DNA of 64,000 nucleotides from Bacteroides sp. (lineage in GTDB: Bacteria; Bacteroidota; Bacteroidia; Bacteroidales; Bacteroidaceae). Below, in pieces: positions 18,461 to 29,182 of the stretch. The DNA is taken from positions 51,398 through 115,397 of the forward strand of contig SUXX01000004.1 of NCBI GenBank assembly GCA_015060735.1. The letters run 5' to 3'. Within the stretch, counting starts at the first letter, position 1. Every line of letters begins with the position of its first letter. A program made the position numbers and the translations under genes. The notes under the pieces are model-generated. The model was not told the origin of the DNA. It worked only from the letters and a program-made list of their open reading frames with translations, and did no database searches.

Positions 18461-18911
18461 ACCACAGATTACACGGATTTTCACAGATTATTTTATTTAT
18501 TGTGATGGATGTAAATGAATTATCATATAAAATTATCGGCTGTGCTTATGATGTGCATAAGACATTGGGACCTGGATTGTTGGAAAGTACTTATGAGAAA
18601 TGCTTATGTTTTGAATTAGAAAAACTAAATCTTAAGTATGAAAGACAAAAGGAACTTCCTATCAATTACAAAGGAATGATTTTGGACAATGGATACCGAA
18701 TAGACATTTTGGTTGAAGACAAGATTGTCATCGAATTGAAATCCGTAGATATTCTACAACCCATCCATTCCGCCCAACTATTGACTTATTTAAAACTATC
18801 CAAAAAAACATTGGGATTATTGATAAACTTTAATGTAACAAACCTACAGAATGGCATTCGCAGATACAAAATATAAAATAAAAATCTGTGTTTATCTGTG
18901 TAATCTGTGGT
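18461..18911. mobile_element. Putative 451-bp element: GxxExxY ORF within long inverted repeats (accacagattacacrgatt...cacagatt)
   Basis: Left arm 18461-18500 and right arm ~18873-18911 are near-perfect reverse complements; same arm sequence as the solo repeats. Confidence 0.65.
18505..18876 (+). CDS. GxxExxY protein (PD-(D/E)XK-like)
   Basis: GPGLLESTYEKCL matches GxxExxY; GYRIDILVEDKIVIELKSV resembles D...ExK. Confidence 0.88.
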   Translation: MDVNELSYKIIGCAYDVHKTLGPGLLESTYEKCLCFELEKLNLKYERQKELPINYKGMILDNGYRIDILVEDKIVIELKSVDILQPIHSAQLLTYLKLSKKTLGLLINFNVTNLQNGIRRYKI

Positions 18912-18923
18912 GAAAAAAAGAAT

Positions 18924-20543
18924 ATGATACAAGAATACCAAATAAGAGTTCTGCCCGAGCAGGCAGCCAATGAACAGAGCATCAAGCTGTTCATCAGTAA
19001 AGACAAGGGTCTCGATGCACGTACCATCAAGGCGATTCGTGTATTGAAACGAAGCATCGATGCCCGCCAACGTACCATCTATGTAAACCTGAAAGTGCGT
19101 CTGTACATCAACGAACTTCCACAAGACGAAGAATTCACACGCACCATATATAATAATGTAGAAGGCAAACCTCAAGTCATTGTGGTAGGTGCCGGTCCTG
19201 GTGGATTGTTTGCAGCCCTACGCTTGATTGAGCTTGGCCTCCGCCCCATCGTAGTAGAAAGAGGAAAGAATGTCCGTGACCGAAAAGTGGATATTGCCAA
19301 GATAAGTCGGGAGCACAAGGTAGACCCCGAGAGCAATTATAGTTTTGGTGAAGGAGGTGCCGGTGCCTATTCCGATGGAAAACTCTACACCCGAAGCAAA
19401 AAGCGTGGCAATGTCGATAAGATTCTGAATGTCTTCTGTCAGCATGGAGCAAGTACGTCCATCCTCGTGGATGCCCATCCACACATAGGTACGGACAAGC
19501 TTCCGCGTGTCATCGAAAACATGCGAAACACCATCCTTGAATGTGGTGGCGAAGTACATTTCGAAACCCGCATGGATGCCCTTATCATCGAGAAGGAGAA
19601 AGTAGTGGGCATCGAAACCAATACGGGTAAGACCTTCCGAGGTCCCGTCATCTTGGCAACCGGGCATTCCGCCCGTGATGTCTATCGTTGGTTATATAAT
19701 AATGGTGTCCAGTTAGAAGCTAAAGGCATTGCCGTAGGTGTCCGCTTGGAACATCCTTCGCACTTGATTGACCAAATTCAATATCATAACCGTAACGGAC
19801 GAGGAAAGTATCTCCCAGCAGCCGAGTATAGCTTTGTCACTCAGGTAGATGGACGAGGCGTATATAGTTTCTGCATGTGTCCGGGTGGCTTCGTGGTACC
19901 TGCCGCAAGCGGTCCTCATCAGATCGTAGTGAACGGTATGAGCCCCAGCAACCGAGGTGGGAAATGGAGTAACTCGGGCATGGTAGTGGAATTGCGTCCA
20001 GAGGATTTAAACGACCAATCATTCACAAGTTTAATGGCGTGTCATCCTGAACATAGTGAAGGATCTGATGAGTTATCAGGAAGCATCCACCCTCTTTCCA
20101 TGATGTATCTGCAAGAAGCCCTTGAAGCGGCATGTTGGCAACAAGGAAACATGCGACAAACGGCACCTGCCCAACGCATGGTAGACTTTACCCGCAAGAA
20201 GCTGAGCTACGACCTGCCGGCCTCTTCGTACAGTCCGGGCTTGGTATCGTCTCCCCTCCATTTCTGGATGCCCCACTTTATCAGTGACCGGTTGAGCAAA
20301 GGTTTCCAGCAATTCGGACGAAGTTCGCATGGCTTCCTTACGAACGAAGCTTGTATGATTGGAATGGAAACACGCACCTCGGCTCCCGTCCGCATCGTGA
20401 GAAACAATGAAACATTACAACACATCACCATTAGCGGACTTTTCCCTTGTGGCGAAGGTGCCGGATACGCCGGGGGGATTGTCTCAGCCGGTGTAGATGG
20501 CGAACGATGTGCCGAAGCTGTAGCTAATTATTTAGAATCATGA
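18924..20543 (+). CDS. FAD/NAD(P)-dependent oxidoreductase
   Basis: VIVVGAGPGGLFAALRLIELGLRPIVVERGKNVRDR Rossmann motif; C-term GLFPCGEGAGYAGGIVSAGVDGERCAEAV. Confidence 0.85.
   Translation: MIQEYQIRVLPEQAANEQSIKLFISKDKGLDARTIKAIRVLKRSIDARQRTIYVNLKVRLYINELPQDEEFTRTIYNNVEGKPQVIVVGAGPGGLFAALRLIELGLRPIVVERGKNVRDRKVDIAKISREHKVDPESNYSFGEGGAGAYSDGKLYTRSKKRGNVDKILNVFCQHGASTSILVDAHPHIGTDKLPRVIENMRNTILECGGEVHFETRMDALIIEKEKVVGIETNTGKTFRGPVILATGHSARDVYRWLYNNGVQLEAKGIAVGVRLEHPSHLIDQIQYHNRNGRGKYLPAAEYSFVTQVDGRGVYSFCMCPGGFVVPAASGPHQIVVNGMSPSNRGGKWSNSGMVVELRPEDLNDQSFTSLMACHPEHSEGSDELSGSIHPLSMMYLQEALEAACWQQGNMRQTAPAQRMVDFTRKKLSYDLPASSYSPGLVSSPLHFWMPHFISDRLSKGFQQFGRSSHGFLTNEACMIGMETRTSAPVRIVRNNETLQHITISGLFPCGEGAGYAGGIVSAGVDGERCAEAVANYLES
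20041..20080. repeat. Half-copy (left arm) of the 79-bp REP-like repeat inside the oxidoreductase CDS
   Basis: gtcatcctgaacatagtgaaggatctgatgagttatcag, encoding CHPEHSEGSDELS. Confidence 0.8.
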
Positions 20544-21121
20544 AGCATTTACCCGAAATAGCCATCATCGACCCGAACACCCTATCAGGCATGGGTCTTC
20601 AGACACTGTTGGAAGAAATTATACCAATGGCAACCATCCGTGTGTTCCATTCCTTCGGTGAACTGGTGGACGATACCCCCGATATGTATGCCCACTACTT
20701 TGTGTCGGCACAAATCTACTTCGAACATACGGCTTTCTTCCTCGAACGAAGACCTAGAGCCATCGTACTTACAGGCGGTGATAACTTGCCACAATTGACA
20801 GGAGTGCCTACCCTCAACATCTATCAAGATGAAAAAGCATTAGCCAAATCCATTCTCCATATGCATAAACGAGGACACGGCCACCATGGTAGCAAGCATC
20901 CACAACAAGTGGATCATATCCTATCTGCTCGCGAGATAGAGGTTTTGGTACTTATTACCAAAGGGCTTATCAACAAGGAGATTGCGGACAAATTGAACAT
21001 CAGTCTCACCACGGTCATCAGTCACCGGAAAAACATCACAGAGAAATTAGGCATTAAATCGGTACCTGGACTAACCATTTATGCGGTGATGAACGGATAT
21101 GTAGAAGCGGATAGCATTTAA
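20540..21121 (+). CDS. LuxR-family regulator with receiver-like N-terminus and His-rich linker
   Basis: LSAREIEVLVLITKGLINKEIADKLNISLTTVISHRKNITEKLGIKS; linker HMHKRGHGHHGSKH. Confidence 0.85.
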   Translation: MKHLPEIAIIDPNTLSGMGLQTLLEEIIPMATIRVFHSFGELVDDTPDMYAHYFVSAQIYFEHTAFFLERRPRAIVLTGGDNLPQLTGVPTLNIYQDEKALAKSILHMHKRGHGHHGSKHPQQVDHILSAREIEVLVLITKGLINKEIADKLNISLTTVISHRKNITEKLGIKSVPGLTIYAVMNGYVEADSI

Positions 21122-21194
21122 AATCCTCATTTATTAGGATTGCAAGTTTGCAAATGTTAGTGTTTCTTTGCAACCTGAAAACTAGAAAAACAAT

Positions 21195-23636
21195 ATGAAG
21201 AAACATCTACTATTAGCAACAGCATTATTGGTAACAAGCCACGCTTTTGCCGAAAAGACACACACCATTCCCGAAGATACTACTAAGGTTATTGATATCG
21301 AAGAAATTGTAGTCATCGCTTCACCCAAAGAGACGAGTAAACTGAGACAAATGCCTACTTCCGTGTCCCTAATCTCACAAAAGGACATGCAAGCTAATCG
21401 CATCACGTCACTGAAAGGTGCTAGCAACTTGGTACCCAACTTCTTTATGCCCGACTACGGTTCCCGACTCACTTCGGCAATGTATATCCGTGGTATCGGT
21501 TCGCGTATCAACACCCCAGCCGTAGGGATGTATGTCGACAACATTCCTTACCTCGACAAAAGTGCTTTCGACTTCAATTTCTATGACATCGAACGCATTG
21601 ACATTCTTCGTGGGCCTCAAGGCACACTCTATGGAAGAAACACCATGGGAGGCCTCGTGAAAGTACACACTCGTTCACCATTTTCCTATCAGGGTACAGA
21701 CCTAAAGTTGAGCTATGGAACCAAGAGCAATGAACGGAGTGCTTCCCTTACCCACTACCATCGCATCAGTGAACAGTTTGCCTTCTCGGCTGGAGGATAT
21801 TACGAAGGTTCGGACGGATTCTTCACAAACTCTTTCCTTGATAAAAAAGTCGATGAAAGACAATCCGGTGGCGGACGCATCCGTAGCATTTGGTTACCAT
21901 CCGAGAATTGGAAACTCGACTTCAATGTGAGTTATGACTATACTGATGAGGGAGGATATCCTTATTATTTCACAGGAGACCTCTATAATTTCCCCCCTGG
22001 AGAAACGGCTGGATTGCTTGACAAGATTGCCTATAATCGCGAAAGTTCTTATCGCCGTAGTTTGCTGAATACCGGATTGAACATCGAGCACCAAGCCCGC
22101 CATTTCATTTTCAATGCCGTGACCGGATTTCAGCACCTCAACGACCGTATGTTCATGGACCAGGATTTCTCGCCAAGTGACACCTACACCATCGAGCAGA
22201 AACAACGTATCAACTCCATCAGCGAGGAAATCAGCTTCAAGAGCAAACCGAACAAACGTTGGCAATGGACCACCGGAGCCTTCGGTTTCTATCAAAGCAT
22301 GAACGTGAATAGCCCTGTAACTTTCCGCAAGGACGGTATGACGATGCTTAACGGAATGCTTGGCTCCGTCATTCCAGGTAAAATTGAAGTACCGATGGGT
22401 CCCGTAATGGCGATGAACATTCTCCCGTCACTCCAAATAACCGATACCGAAATGCCGATTGACGGACATTTCAAAACACCGCAATATAACCTCGCCCTCT
22501 TCCACCAATCACAATTCCGTAATTTGTTTGGTGCCGAAGGATTATCGTTTACCGTAGGACTCCGCCTTGACTATGAAAAGATGGAAATGGACTACAACAC
22601 AGGCACAGCACTCAATTATTCCGTGGGTATCAAAGGCGAAATGACACAGATGGGAAAAGTTATTCGCGAAATCAATATGATGCCTGAAACCCCACTCACC
22701 GTACAATCACGTTATCAAGGCAAACTTTCGAAAGATTACGTGCAATTGCTCCCGAAGTTTGCTCTGCAATACGACTTCAACCAAGGCAAGAACAATGTCT
22801 ATACTAGTGTAAGCAAGGGCTACCGTTCAGGCGGATACAATTTCCAAATGTTCTCCGAACTTTTACAGAGTAGTCTCCGTAATGACATGATGCGTCAAAG
22901 CAAGGAAGAAATTATGAAGAATGTACCAGAAAGCTACGTGGGGCTTGTCGCCAACAAGTTCCCCGATGCCGGCGAGAATCCTAATGCTCAAGCAGCCGTA
23001 GAATATAAACCCGAATACACTTGGAGCTATGAACTCGGCACACACTTGAGTTTGTTTGATGGTAAATTGCAAGCCGACCTCGCTGCATTCTATATGAGTA
23101 CACACGATCAACAAATTTCGAAGTTTGCCGCAAGTGGTTTGGGACGCATCACTGAAAATGCCGGTGAAAGTGAAAGCTACGGAGTGGAAGCAAGTTTTGT
23201 GGCAAGTCTCAACCGACATCTCCAGTTGAATGCTAACTATGGCTATACCAAGGCTACTTTTGTGAAATATGATGGCGGAAAAGACCAAGATTATAGCGGA
23301 AACTATGTACCTTTCGTGCCCATGCACACACTGAATGTAGGCGGTTCTTACTCGCTTTTCTTCAACGATAGTTGGGCACAAAGCCTCACCTTTGGAGCAA
23401 ATGTCAGTGGTGCCGGAGAAATTTATTGGACGGAAGCCAATAATGCCTCGCAGGATTTCTACGCCACTTTAAATGGATATGTTTCTTTGAAAACAAAGAG
23501 CGTACAAATCGACCTTTGGGGACGCAATCTCACGGACAACAACTACACTACTTTCTACTTTGAAAGTATGGGACGTGGCTTCGAACAGCGTTGCAAACCA
23601 CTTCAAGTGGGTGTAGATGTGCGATTGCATTTCTAA
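21195..23636 (+). CDS. TonB-dependent receptor (siderophore/iron-type)
   Basis: IEEIVVIASPKETSKLRQMPTSVSLIS; ILRGPQGTLYGRNTMGG. Confidence 0.87.
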   Translation: MKKHLLLATALLVTSHAFAEKTHTIPEDTTKVIDIEEIVVIASPKETSKLRQMPTSVSLISQKDMQANRITSLKGASNLVPNFFMPDYGSRLTSAMYIRGIGSRINTPAVGMYVDNIPYLDKSAFDFNFYDIERIDILRGPQGTLYGRNTMGGLVKVHTRSPFSYQGTDLKLSYGTKSNERSASLTHYHRISEQFAFSAGGYYEGSDGFFTNSFLDKKVDERQSGGGRIRSIWLPSENWKLDFNVSYDYTDEGGYPYYFTGDLYNFPPGETAGLLDKIAYNRESSYRRSLLNTGLNIEHQARHFIFNAVTGFQHLNDRMFMDQDFSPSDTYTIEQKQRINSISEEISFKSKPNKRWQWTTGAFGFYQSMNVNSPVTFRKDGMTMLNGMLGSVIPGKIEVPMGPVMAMNILPSLQITDTEMPIDGHFKTPQYNLALFHQSQFRNLFGAEGLSFTVGLRLDYEKMEMDYNTGTALNYSVGIKGEMTQMGKVIREINMMPETPLTVQSRYQGKLSKDYVQLLPKFALQYDFNQGKNNVYTSVSKGYRSGGYNFQMFSELLQSSLRNDMMRQSKEEIMKNVPESYVGLVANKFPDAGENPNAQAAVEYKPEYTWSYELGTHLSLFDGKLQADLAAFYMSTHDQQISKFAASGLGRITENAGESESYGVEASFVASLNRHLQLNANYGYTKATFVKYDGGKDQDYSGNYVPFVPMHTLNVGGSYSLFFNDSWAQSLTFGANVSGAGEIYWTEANNASQDFYATLNGYVSLKTKSVQIDLWGRNLTDNNYTTFYFESMGRGFEQRCKPLQVGVDVRLHF

Positions 23637-23666
23637 AAAAAACATTCAAAGAAAAAGGATATATGA

Positions 23667-23703
23667 AGATTTCTGTATACATTTGTAGACAGAAATCTTT
23701 TGT
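23667..23703 (+). terminator. Intrinsic terminator
   Basis: agatttctgt atacatttgtag acagaaatct tttg. Confidence 0.65.
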
Positions 23704-23728
23704 TTATCAACCTTAATACATCAATATT

Positions 23729-24553
23729 ATGAAGAAACACTTTCAACCTCTGATTCTAAGTATGCTTTTCCTTTTCACTATGCCAATCCAAGCACAACTG
23801 GTGAAAGGACCTCGCGGTTACGAAGACTTCAAAATCGGTGTTGCCGGATTTACCTATCGAAAGTACAATTTGGAAGAAACTTTGGCATTCCTTAAAAGTA
23901 TGGAAGTAAAGTATTTGTCTATCAAAGACTGGTGGTTACCACTTGACTCTGACAAGGAGAAAATGGATGCTTTCAAAGCTAAATGTAAGGAATATGATGT
24001 AAACCCCTATATTTTAGGCCCCATCTACATGAAGAGCGAAGCGGAAGTAGACCGTGCTTTTGCTTATGCCGAACGCTACGGTTCGAAGATGTTTATCGGT
24101 GTACCCAACTACGAGCTTATTGATTACGTAATCAAAAAGGTGGCTCAAACGGGTATCAAAGTGGCCATTCATACACATGGCCCAGACGGTGCACCATTCC
24201 CCAATATCCAGAAAGTAGCAGAGATGGTGAAGGATCCTTCGTTGGGTGTAGGATGCTGTATGGACTTGGGACATTCCGTACGTATGGGTGAAGACATCGT
24301 AAAGGATATCAAACAATACAAGGATTGGATTTACGACATACACATAAAGGATGAAAGTGCCGCCTCAAAAGAAGGACAGACATGGGAAATGGGACGTGGC
24401 GTAATGGATTTTGTTCCTATCATCAAGGTTTTACGCGAAATCAATTATCAAGGCGTTGTTTCCTTGGAATTTGAAAAGAACGGTGATAATCCACATCCGG
24501 GTGTAGCTGAGTCCATCGGGTATTTGCGAGGAATCTGCGATGCTACCAAATAA
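23729..24553 (+). CDS. Sugar phosphate isomerase/epimerase (xylose-isomerase-like TIM barrel), secreted
   Basis: Signal peptide; LGVGCCMDLGHSVRMGEDI, YDIHIKDES, GVVSLEFEK. Confidence 0.8.
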   Translation: MKKHFQPLILSMLFLFTMPIQAQLVKGPRGYEDFKIGVAGFTYRKYNLEETLAFLKSMEVKYLSIKDWWLPLDSDKEKMDAFKAKCKEYDVNPYILGPIYMKSEAEVDRAFAYAERYGSKMFIGVPNYELIDYVIKKVAQTGIKVAIHTHGPDGAPFPNIQKVAEMVKDPSLGVGCCMDLGHSVRMGEDIVKDIKQYKDWIYDIHIKDESAASKEGQTWEMGRGVMDFVPIIKVLREINYQGVVSLEFEKNGDNPHPGVAESIGYLRGICDATK

Positions 24554-24594
24554 GACAAAGGGCGATATAATCGCCCTTTGTCTTATTTGGTAGC
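24542..24594. terminator. Bidirectional palindrome, 25-bp perfect stem with 3-nt loop, spanning both convergent stop codons
   Basis: GCTACCAAATAAGACAAAGGGCGAT ata ATCGCCCTTTGTCTTATTTGGTAGC. Confidence 0.9.
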
Positions 24595-26415
24595 CAGGAC
24601 TTTCATCTGGCATAGCTTACAATCGAACTCCAATCGGAAACGCTTACCATCATTACTCACCAAATAGTATGGCTCTTTGTAAGGAGATTTTTCCTTGTGA
24701 CGTATCGGACACCACCCCATACTATACCGCAAGCAATGTTTACAGAACATCAACACGGCTTCCTGTACCGGACGCTTTTCAAAAGCCGGTGCAATGTGTG
24801 TCACGCCATGATTTTGATAAAAAGAGATTGCTCCTTCGTTCATCACATTGCCCAAATAAGTAAGCTCACCTTGCGGAAACACATGATTTGTCTTCGGCAT
24901 TGCTACAATTTCCTGACGATAATTCATCTTTCTGGCTTGAAGCAATTTCTCTACTCCAGCCCGACGAAGTTCGGCCAGAACGGACGAAGGAAGAAACCAA
25001 TTATCCTTTAAATCGACATCCATACATTCTACCTCGAAAGGCGTGTTTCCCAACTTACTCAATTGATTCTTGATATTTTCCATCTGCGGTGTGCGAGCAA
25101 GTTCCTTTTCTCTCTCCAAAACAACACTGACACTCACATCATCTTCATCAGTCATTGTAAATGTGAAGCCAAAATTGTTTTCGCTTAATCGCAAAGCAAC
25201 ACCTAACTTTCTTTCAGCCGACTTGCGTTGCATCAATTTCTCGAACTCTTGATCGAAGTTACGATAAAGCACCGTGCGTTGCTTGATTCGTGGCATCTCT
25301 CCGGCCGGGAAGAGTTTATTGTTCTCTACACGATTAACCCTTAACCCTTTCAGCTTACCTCGTTCATCGAGATAACAAATCCCATCACCATTATTGAATG
25401 GTTTTACCCCTGCTACAATGATGTAGTTTCCACGAATTTCCTTTACATAACCCATCTCCTCGCCTAAAGACTTCGGGGTATCGAAAGAAAAAATGTCCTT
25501 GCTTCGTTCATAAAGGAAATAATTGGTAAACCCACGAGTAAAGCTCTTATCTAGTTGAGGTTTGAAAGACAATTTGACGCTTCCTGAAGAGGCACGAATA
25601 AATTCGCGACGGCGTTTCAAGATTTCATCAAGGCGTTTTCGATAAAACGCGGTCACGTTTTTCACGTAAGCCACGTCCTTCAAGCGACCTTCGATTTTGA
25701 ATGAGGAAGCTCCGGCATCAAGCAATTTCTCCAACTCCTCGCTTTGATTCAAATCTTTCAACGAAAGCAAATGCTTGTTTTTGGCTATTATCTGTCCATC
25801 AGCATCTACCATATCAAAGGCTAACCGACAAAATTGGGCACACTCGCCCCGATTGGCACTTCGCCCAAAACAATACTGACTGACGTAGCACTGACCACTA
25901 TAACTCACACACAACGCTCCGTGTACAAACACTTCGAGCGGGGTCTGAGGAACAGCCTCATGTATCTTGCGGATTTGTTCCAACGAAAGTTCACGAGCCA
26001 AGACCACTTGTCTGAAACCGGCATCGGCTAAAAATTTCACTTTACCAGCGGTGCGATTATCCATCTGGGTGCTGGCATGGAGAGGAATCGGAGGAAGATT
26101 CAAGCTCAACAAACCCATATCTTGTACAATAAGGGCATCCACGCCTATCCGATACAATTCCCAAATCATCTTTTCCGTTTCGGGAAGTTCCTCGTCCTTC
26201 AATATCGTATTAAGGGTGACATAGATGCGAACATTATAAAGGTGTGCATACTTCACCAACTCGGCAATATCTTCCAAAGAGTTACCAGCAGCAGCACGGG
26301 CTCCGAAACGAGGAGCACCAATATAAACGGCATCGGCACCGTGGTCGATGGCCGCGATGCCGCATTCCAAATTCTTGGCCGGAGCCAATAGTTCTATCTT
26401 TCGTTGTCGAATCAT
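24583..26415 (-). CDS. Peptidase U32 family protein
   Basis: [64 protein letters not shown]. Confidence 0.92.
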   Translation of the reverse strand: MIRQRKIELLAPAKNLECGIAAIDHGADAVYIGAPRFGARAAAGNSLEDIAELVKYAHLYNVRIYVTLNTILKDEELPETEKMIWELYRIGVDALIVQDMGLLSLNLPPIPLHASTQMDNRTAGKVKFLADAGFRQVVLARELSLEQIRKIHEAVPQTPLEVFVHGALCVSYSGQCYVSQYCFGRSANRGECAQFCRLAFDMVDADGQIIAKNKHLLSLKDLNQSEELEKLLDAGASSFKIEGRLKDVAYVKNVTAFYRKRLDEILKRRREFIRASSGSVKLSFKPQLDKSFTRGFTNYFLYERSKDIFSFDTPKSLGEEMGYVKEIRGNYIIVAGVKPFNNGDGICYLDERGKLKGLRVNRVENNKLFPAGEMPRIKQRTVLYRNFDQEFEKLMQRKSAERKLGVALRLSENNFGFTFTMTDEDDVSVSVVLEREKELARTPQMENIKNQLSKLGNTPFEVECMDVDLKDNWFLPSSVLAELRRAGVEKLLQARKMNYRQEIVAMPKTNHVFPQGELTYLGNVMNEGAISFYQNHGVTHIAPAFEKRPVQEAVLMFCKHCLRYSMGWCPIRHKEKSPYKEPYYLVSNDGKRFRLEFDCKLCQMKVLATK

Positions 26416-27329
26416 TTTATCTCATTAATATCGTACGGAGTTTCTTGATAAACATAGTAGTTCAACCAATTGGAGAACAGCAAGTTGGCATGTCCACGCC
26501 AACGCACCAAAACCCCTTCATCCGGATTATCATTGCGGTAATAGTTCTTCGGCATTTCAATCGGTAAGCCCTTACCCAAGTCACGCTTATATTCCCCATC
26601 GAGGGTATTCGGGGCATATTCTGAATGTCCTGTGATAAAGAATTCACGACCGTTACGAGCCATCACCATATATACACCCGAATCTTCCGACTCGGCCAAC
26701 AATGTTAACTCCTTCACTTTCAATATATCCTCACGACGAATTTCAGTATGCCTACTATGTGGGACAAAGAACTCATCATCAAATCCACGGAAGATGGGCA
26801 ATCCCTGCACATTGATATGATGTTTGAAGACGCCGAACATTTTCTTGTCGAGCGGATACTTAGGCACATCATAAAAATGATAAAGTCCGGCCTGTGCTGC
26901 CCAACATATATATAAGGTAGAAGTAACGTGAGTATGTGCCCAATTGAACACCTCCGAAATCTCTTCCCAATAGTTCACATCCTCATACGGCATCTGCTCC
27001 ACAGGAGCACCGGTAATAATCATCCCATCGAATTTCTGCTCCTTCAAGATATCGAAGTCATGATAAAACGCTTTCATATGTTCTATCGGGGTATTCTTCG
27101 AAGTATGGCTCTTCAACTTCATAAAGGTGATTTCAAGCTGAAGCGGGGTATTCGAGAGCAGACGCACCAAGTCCGTTTCCGTAGTAATCTTAATCGGCAT
27201 CAGATTGAGGATAACAATCTTCAACGGCCGGATGTCCTGCGAATTTGCCCGCGAATTATCAATCACAAAGATATTCTCCTCCTTCAACAATTCAATGGCG
27301 GGTAACTTATCTGGTAAATTTAAAGGCAT
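26412..27329 (-). CDS. metA: Homoserine O-succinyl/acetyltransferase
   Basis: [47 protein letters not shown]. Confidence 0.94.
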   Translation of the reverse strand: MPLNLPDKLPAIELLKEENIFVIDNSRANSQDIRPLKIVILNLMPIKITTETDLVRLLSNTPLQLEITFMKLKSHTSKNTPIEHMKAFYHDFDILKEQKFDGMIITGAPVEQMPYEDVNYWEEISEVFNWAHTHVTSTLYICWAAQAGLYHFYDVPKYPLDKKMFGVFKHHINVQGLPIFRGFDDEFFVPHSRHTEIRREDILKVKELTLLAESEDSGVYMVMARNGREFFITGHSEYAPNTLDGEYKRDLGKGLPIEMPKNYYRNDNPDEGVLVRWRGHANLLFSNWLNYYVYQETPYDINEIK

Positions 27330-27366
27330 TTTCTAATTTCTCTTTTTAATCAATTCACAAAGATAA

Positions 27367-29157
27367 TCAAAAGATTTGATTCCGATCCATCACTCTCCAG
27401 GCCGGATGCAATTCATTGTTCTGATGAGCGGTTTTCTTCACCTTCTGATAGAAGAAGTCGAGAATGGCTTGCGAGTCATTAGCAAACTTCGGGTCTTTCT
27501 TCCGTTCTTCAAACTCAGCCTTCAAAGCCGGATCCTTCGCTAATAGTTCACGTCCTTTTTCTTCCATATAAGGCAAGCGAATCCAAAACTCATTCGTCGA
27601 TTGCACCACCTGATTGAAGAATCCCCAATAAACCAAAGAACCCGGTGCAGAAGGTTCGAGCAACCAAGCAGCCAAACGCCCATTCGGTTGATTCATGTCG
27701 ATGAGGATACTTCCTGTTGGCACTTCCAAGGTCTCCTTCTGGGTGGTGTATTCAGTCTTCACAACCGGAATTCGCCCTTCACTCTGACGAGGCGAAAAGG
27801 TAGCCTTTGTATACCGATAGGTTTCTACTTCCACCTGCTTTGATTCTTTCAAACGGGTGTATTTTATATCATGAAAATCGAGCAATTCAATAACATCTAC
27901 CCATTGTGGCATTAGGATATAGGCTTCAGGAAGCTTCACCGAAGAAGTGGCTTCATAAGAAGTGATCAACGGGCAACGCAATGTTATCGGCTTGTTGTAA
28001 TTATGACGTACCCAATCAGCCCCCGAAAGGTCACTCTTTACGGTATCTCTTGCCCAACTCAAATAATCTACCCACACGCTATCCTTATTCACGGCCTTGA
28101 AGGTCAATTCCATCGGATGCTGACGATACTCAGGAGAACTTACCACTTTATCCGCATGAGCAATGGTTTCTTTCAGTGATTCCTTGTTTTCGGCCAAAAT
28201 TCGGGCACTGGCAATAAATGCTTCTACCGTAGCCTTTACACGTTGTTCGTAAGGCTTATAAATATGGTTTTCAATCAGCAAGCCCAAACGATTGCGAGAA
28301 GCCGCATAACTTTCTGAATAGCGTGGATCGAAGATATCAATCAAAATACCACTTTCCGGGGCATTGTACTTGCGAAAAGAAGCATAAAGAAAGAGTGGAA
28401 AGCCTACCTTTTCCATCCGTTCATTGAGCTGCTTTTCATACACATCAAGCGACCAACGACGCAAACCCTCTTCCATAATAGTACCACGATTTTCAATGGC
28501 ATAAGTCATCACGTATTGGAAGTCTGCCCCATTCGTCACGTGAACGTCAATGAATAACTCCGGCATCCAACGGTTGTAGAGTTTCAACCAAGCTCTCATT
28601 TCCGGGGCATCGGCCTTCAGAAAATCACGATTTAAATTGATGAGTTGAGCGGTGTTGCGAGTTCCCAGTTCTTCGGGACCATTCTGGTTAATACGGTTCG
28701 TTGCACTAAAGTTCTCGTGACCGTCTACATTAAAGACGGGAATAAACAAGAAACTTACATCATCCAAAATATCGATATTCTTCTTTTCCACAATCATGTC
28801 ACGAAGAAAAATCATACTGGCATCCTTACCATCAGGTTCTCCCGAATGAATACATGATTCAATCAAGACTATCACACGCCCTTTCTGACGAATCTGGACA
28901 GGGTCTTGCAGACCATCCTTATCGACAATGACTAACGAAAGGTCTCGCCCTTGCGGACTAGTACCAAAAGAAGTCACATTCACCATCGATGAATAATCAG
29001 CCAATTTCCGAAACCAAGCCATTGTTTCGGCAAAACGAGGAGTCTTCACAAAGTTTGACTTCTCACAATCTGTTATAAAATCTTCTTTAGTTGGTTGTTC
29101 TGAACACGAAACACTCATCAACAAAACAAGCATTCCATATAATACAATCTTTCTCAT
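27367..29157 (-). CDS. M14-family zinc carboxypeptidase-like lipoprotein
   Basis: Lipobox VSCSEQ; SCIHSGEPDGKDASM, LFIPVFNVDGHENFS. Confidence 0.88.
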   Translation of the reverse strand: MRKIVLYGMLVLLMSVSCSEQPTKEDFITDCEKSNFVKTPRFAETMAWFRKLADYSSMVNVTSFGTSPQGRDLSLVIVDKDGLQDPVQIRQKGRVIVLIESCIHSGEPDGKDASMIFLRDMIVEKKNIDILDDVSFLFIPVFNVDGHENFSATNRINQNGPEELGTRNTAQLINLNRDFLKADAPEMRAWLKLYNRWMPELFIDVHVTNGADFQYVMTYAIENRGTIMEEGLRRWSLDVYEKQLNERMEKVGFPLFLYASFRKYNAPESGILIDIFDPRYSESYAASRNRLGLLIENHIYKPYEQRVKATVEAFIASARILAENKESLKETIAHADKVVSSPEYRQHPMELTFKAVNKDSVWVDYLSWARDTVKSDLSGADWVRHNYNKPITLRCPLITSYEATSSVKLPEAYILMPQWVDVIELLDFHDIKYTRLKESKQVEVETYRYTKATFSPRQSEGRIPVVKTEYTTQKETLEVPTGSILIDMNQPNGRLAAWLLEPSAPGSLVYWGFFNQVVQSTNEFWIRLPYMEEKGRELLAKDPALKAEFEERKKDPKFANDSQAILDFFYQKVKKTAHQNNELHPAWRVMDRNQIF

Positions 29158-29182
29158 TTCGTCTATCTATTAAATCCATTTT

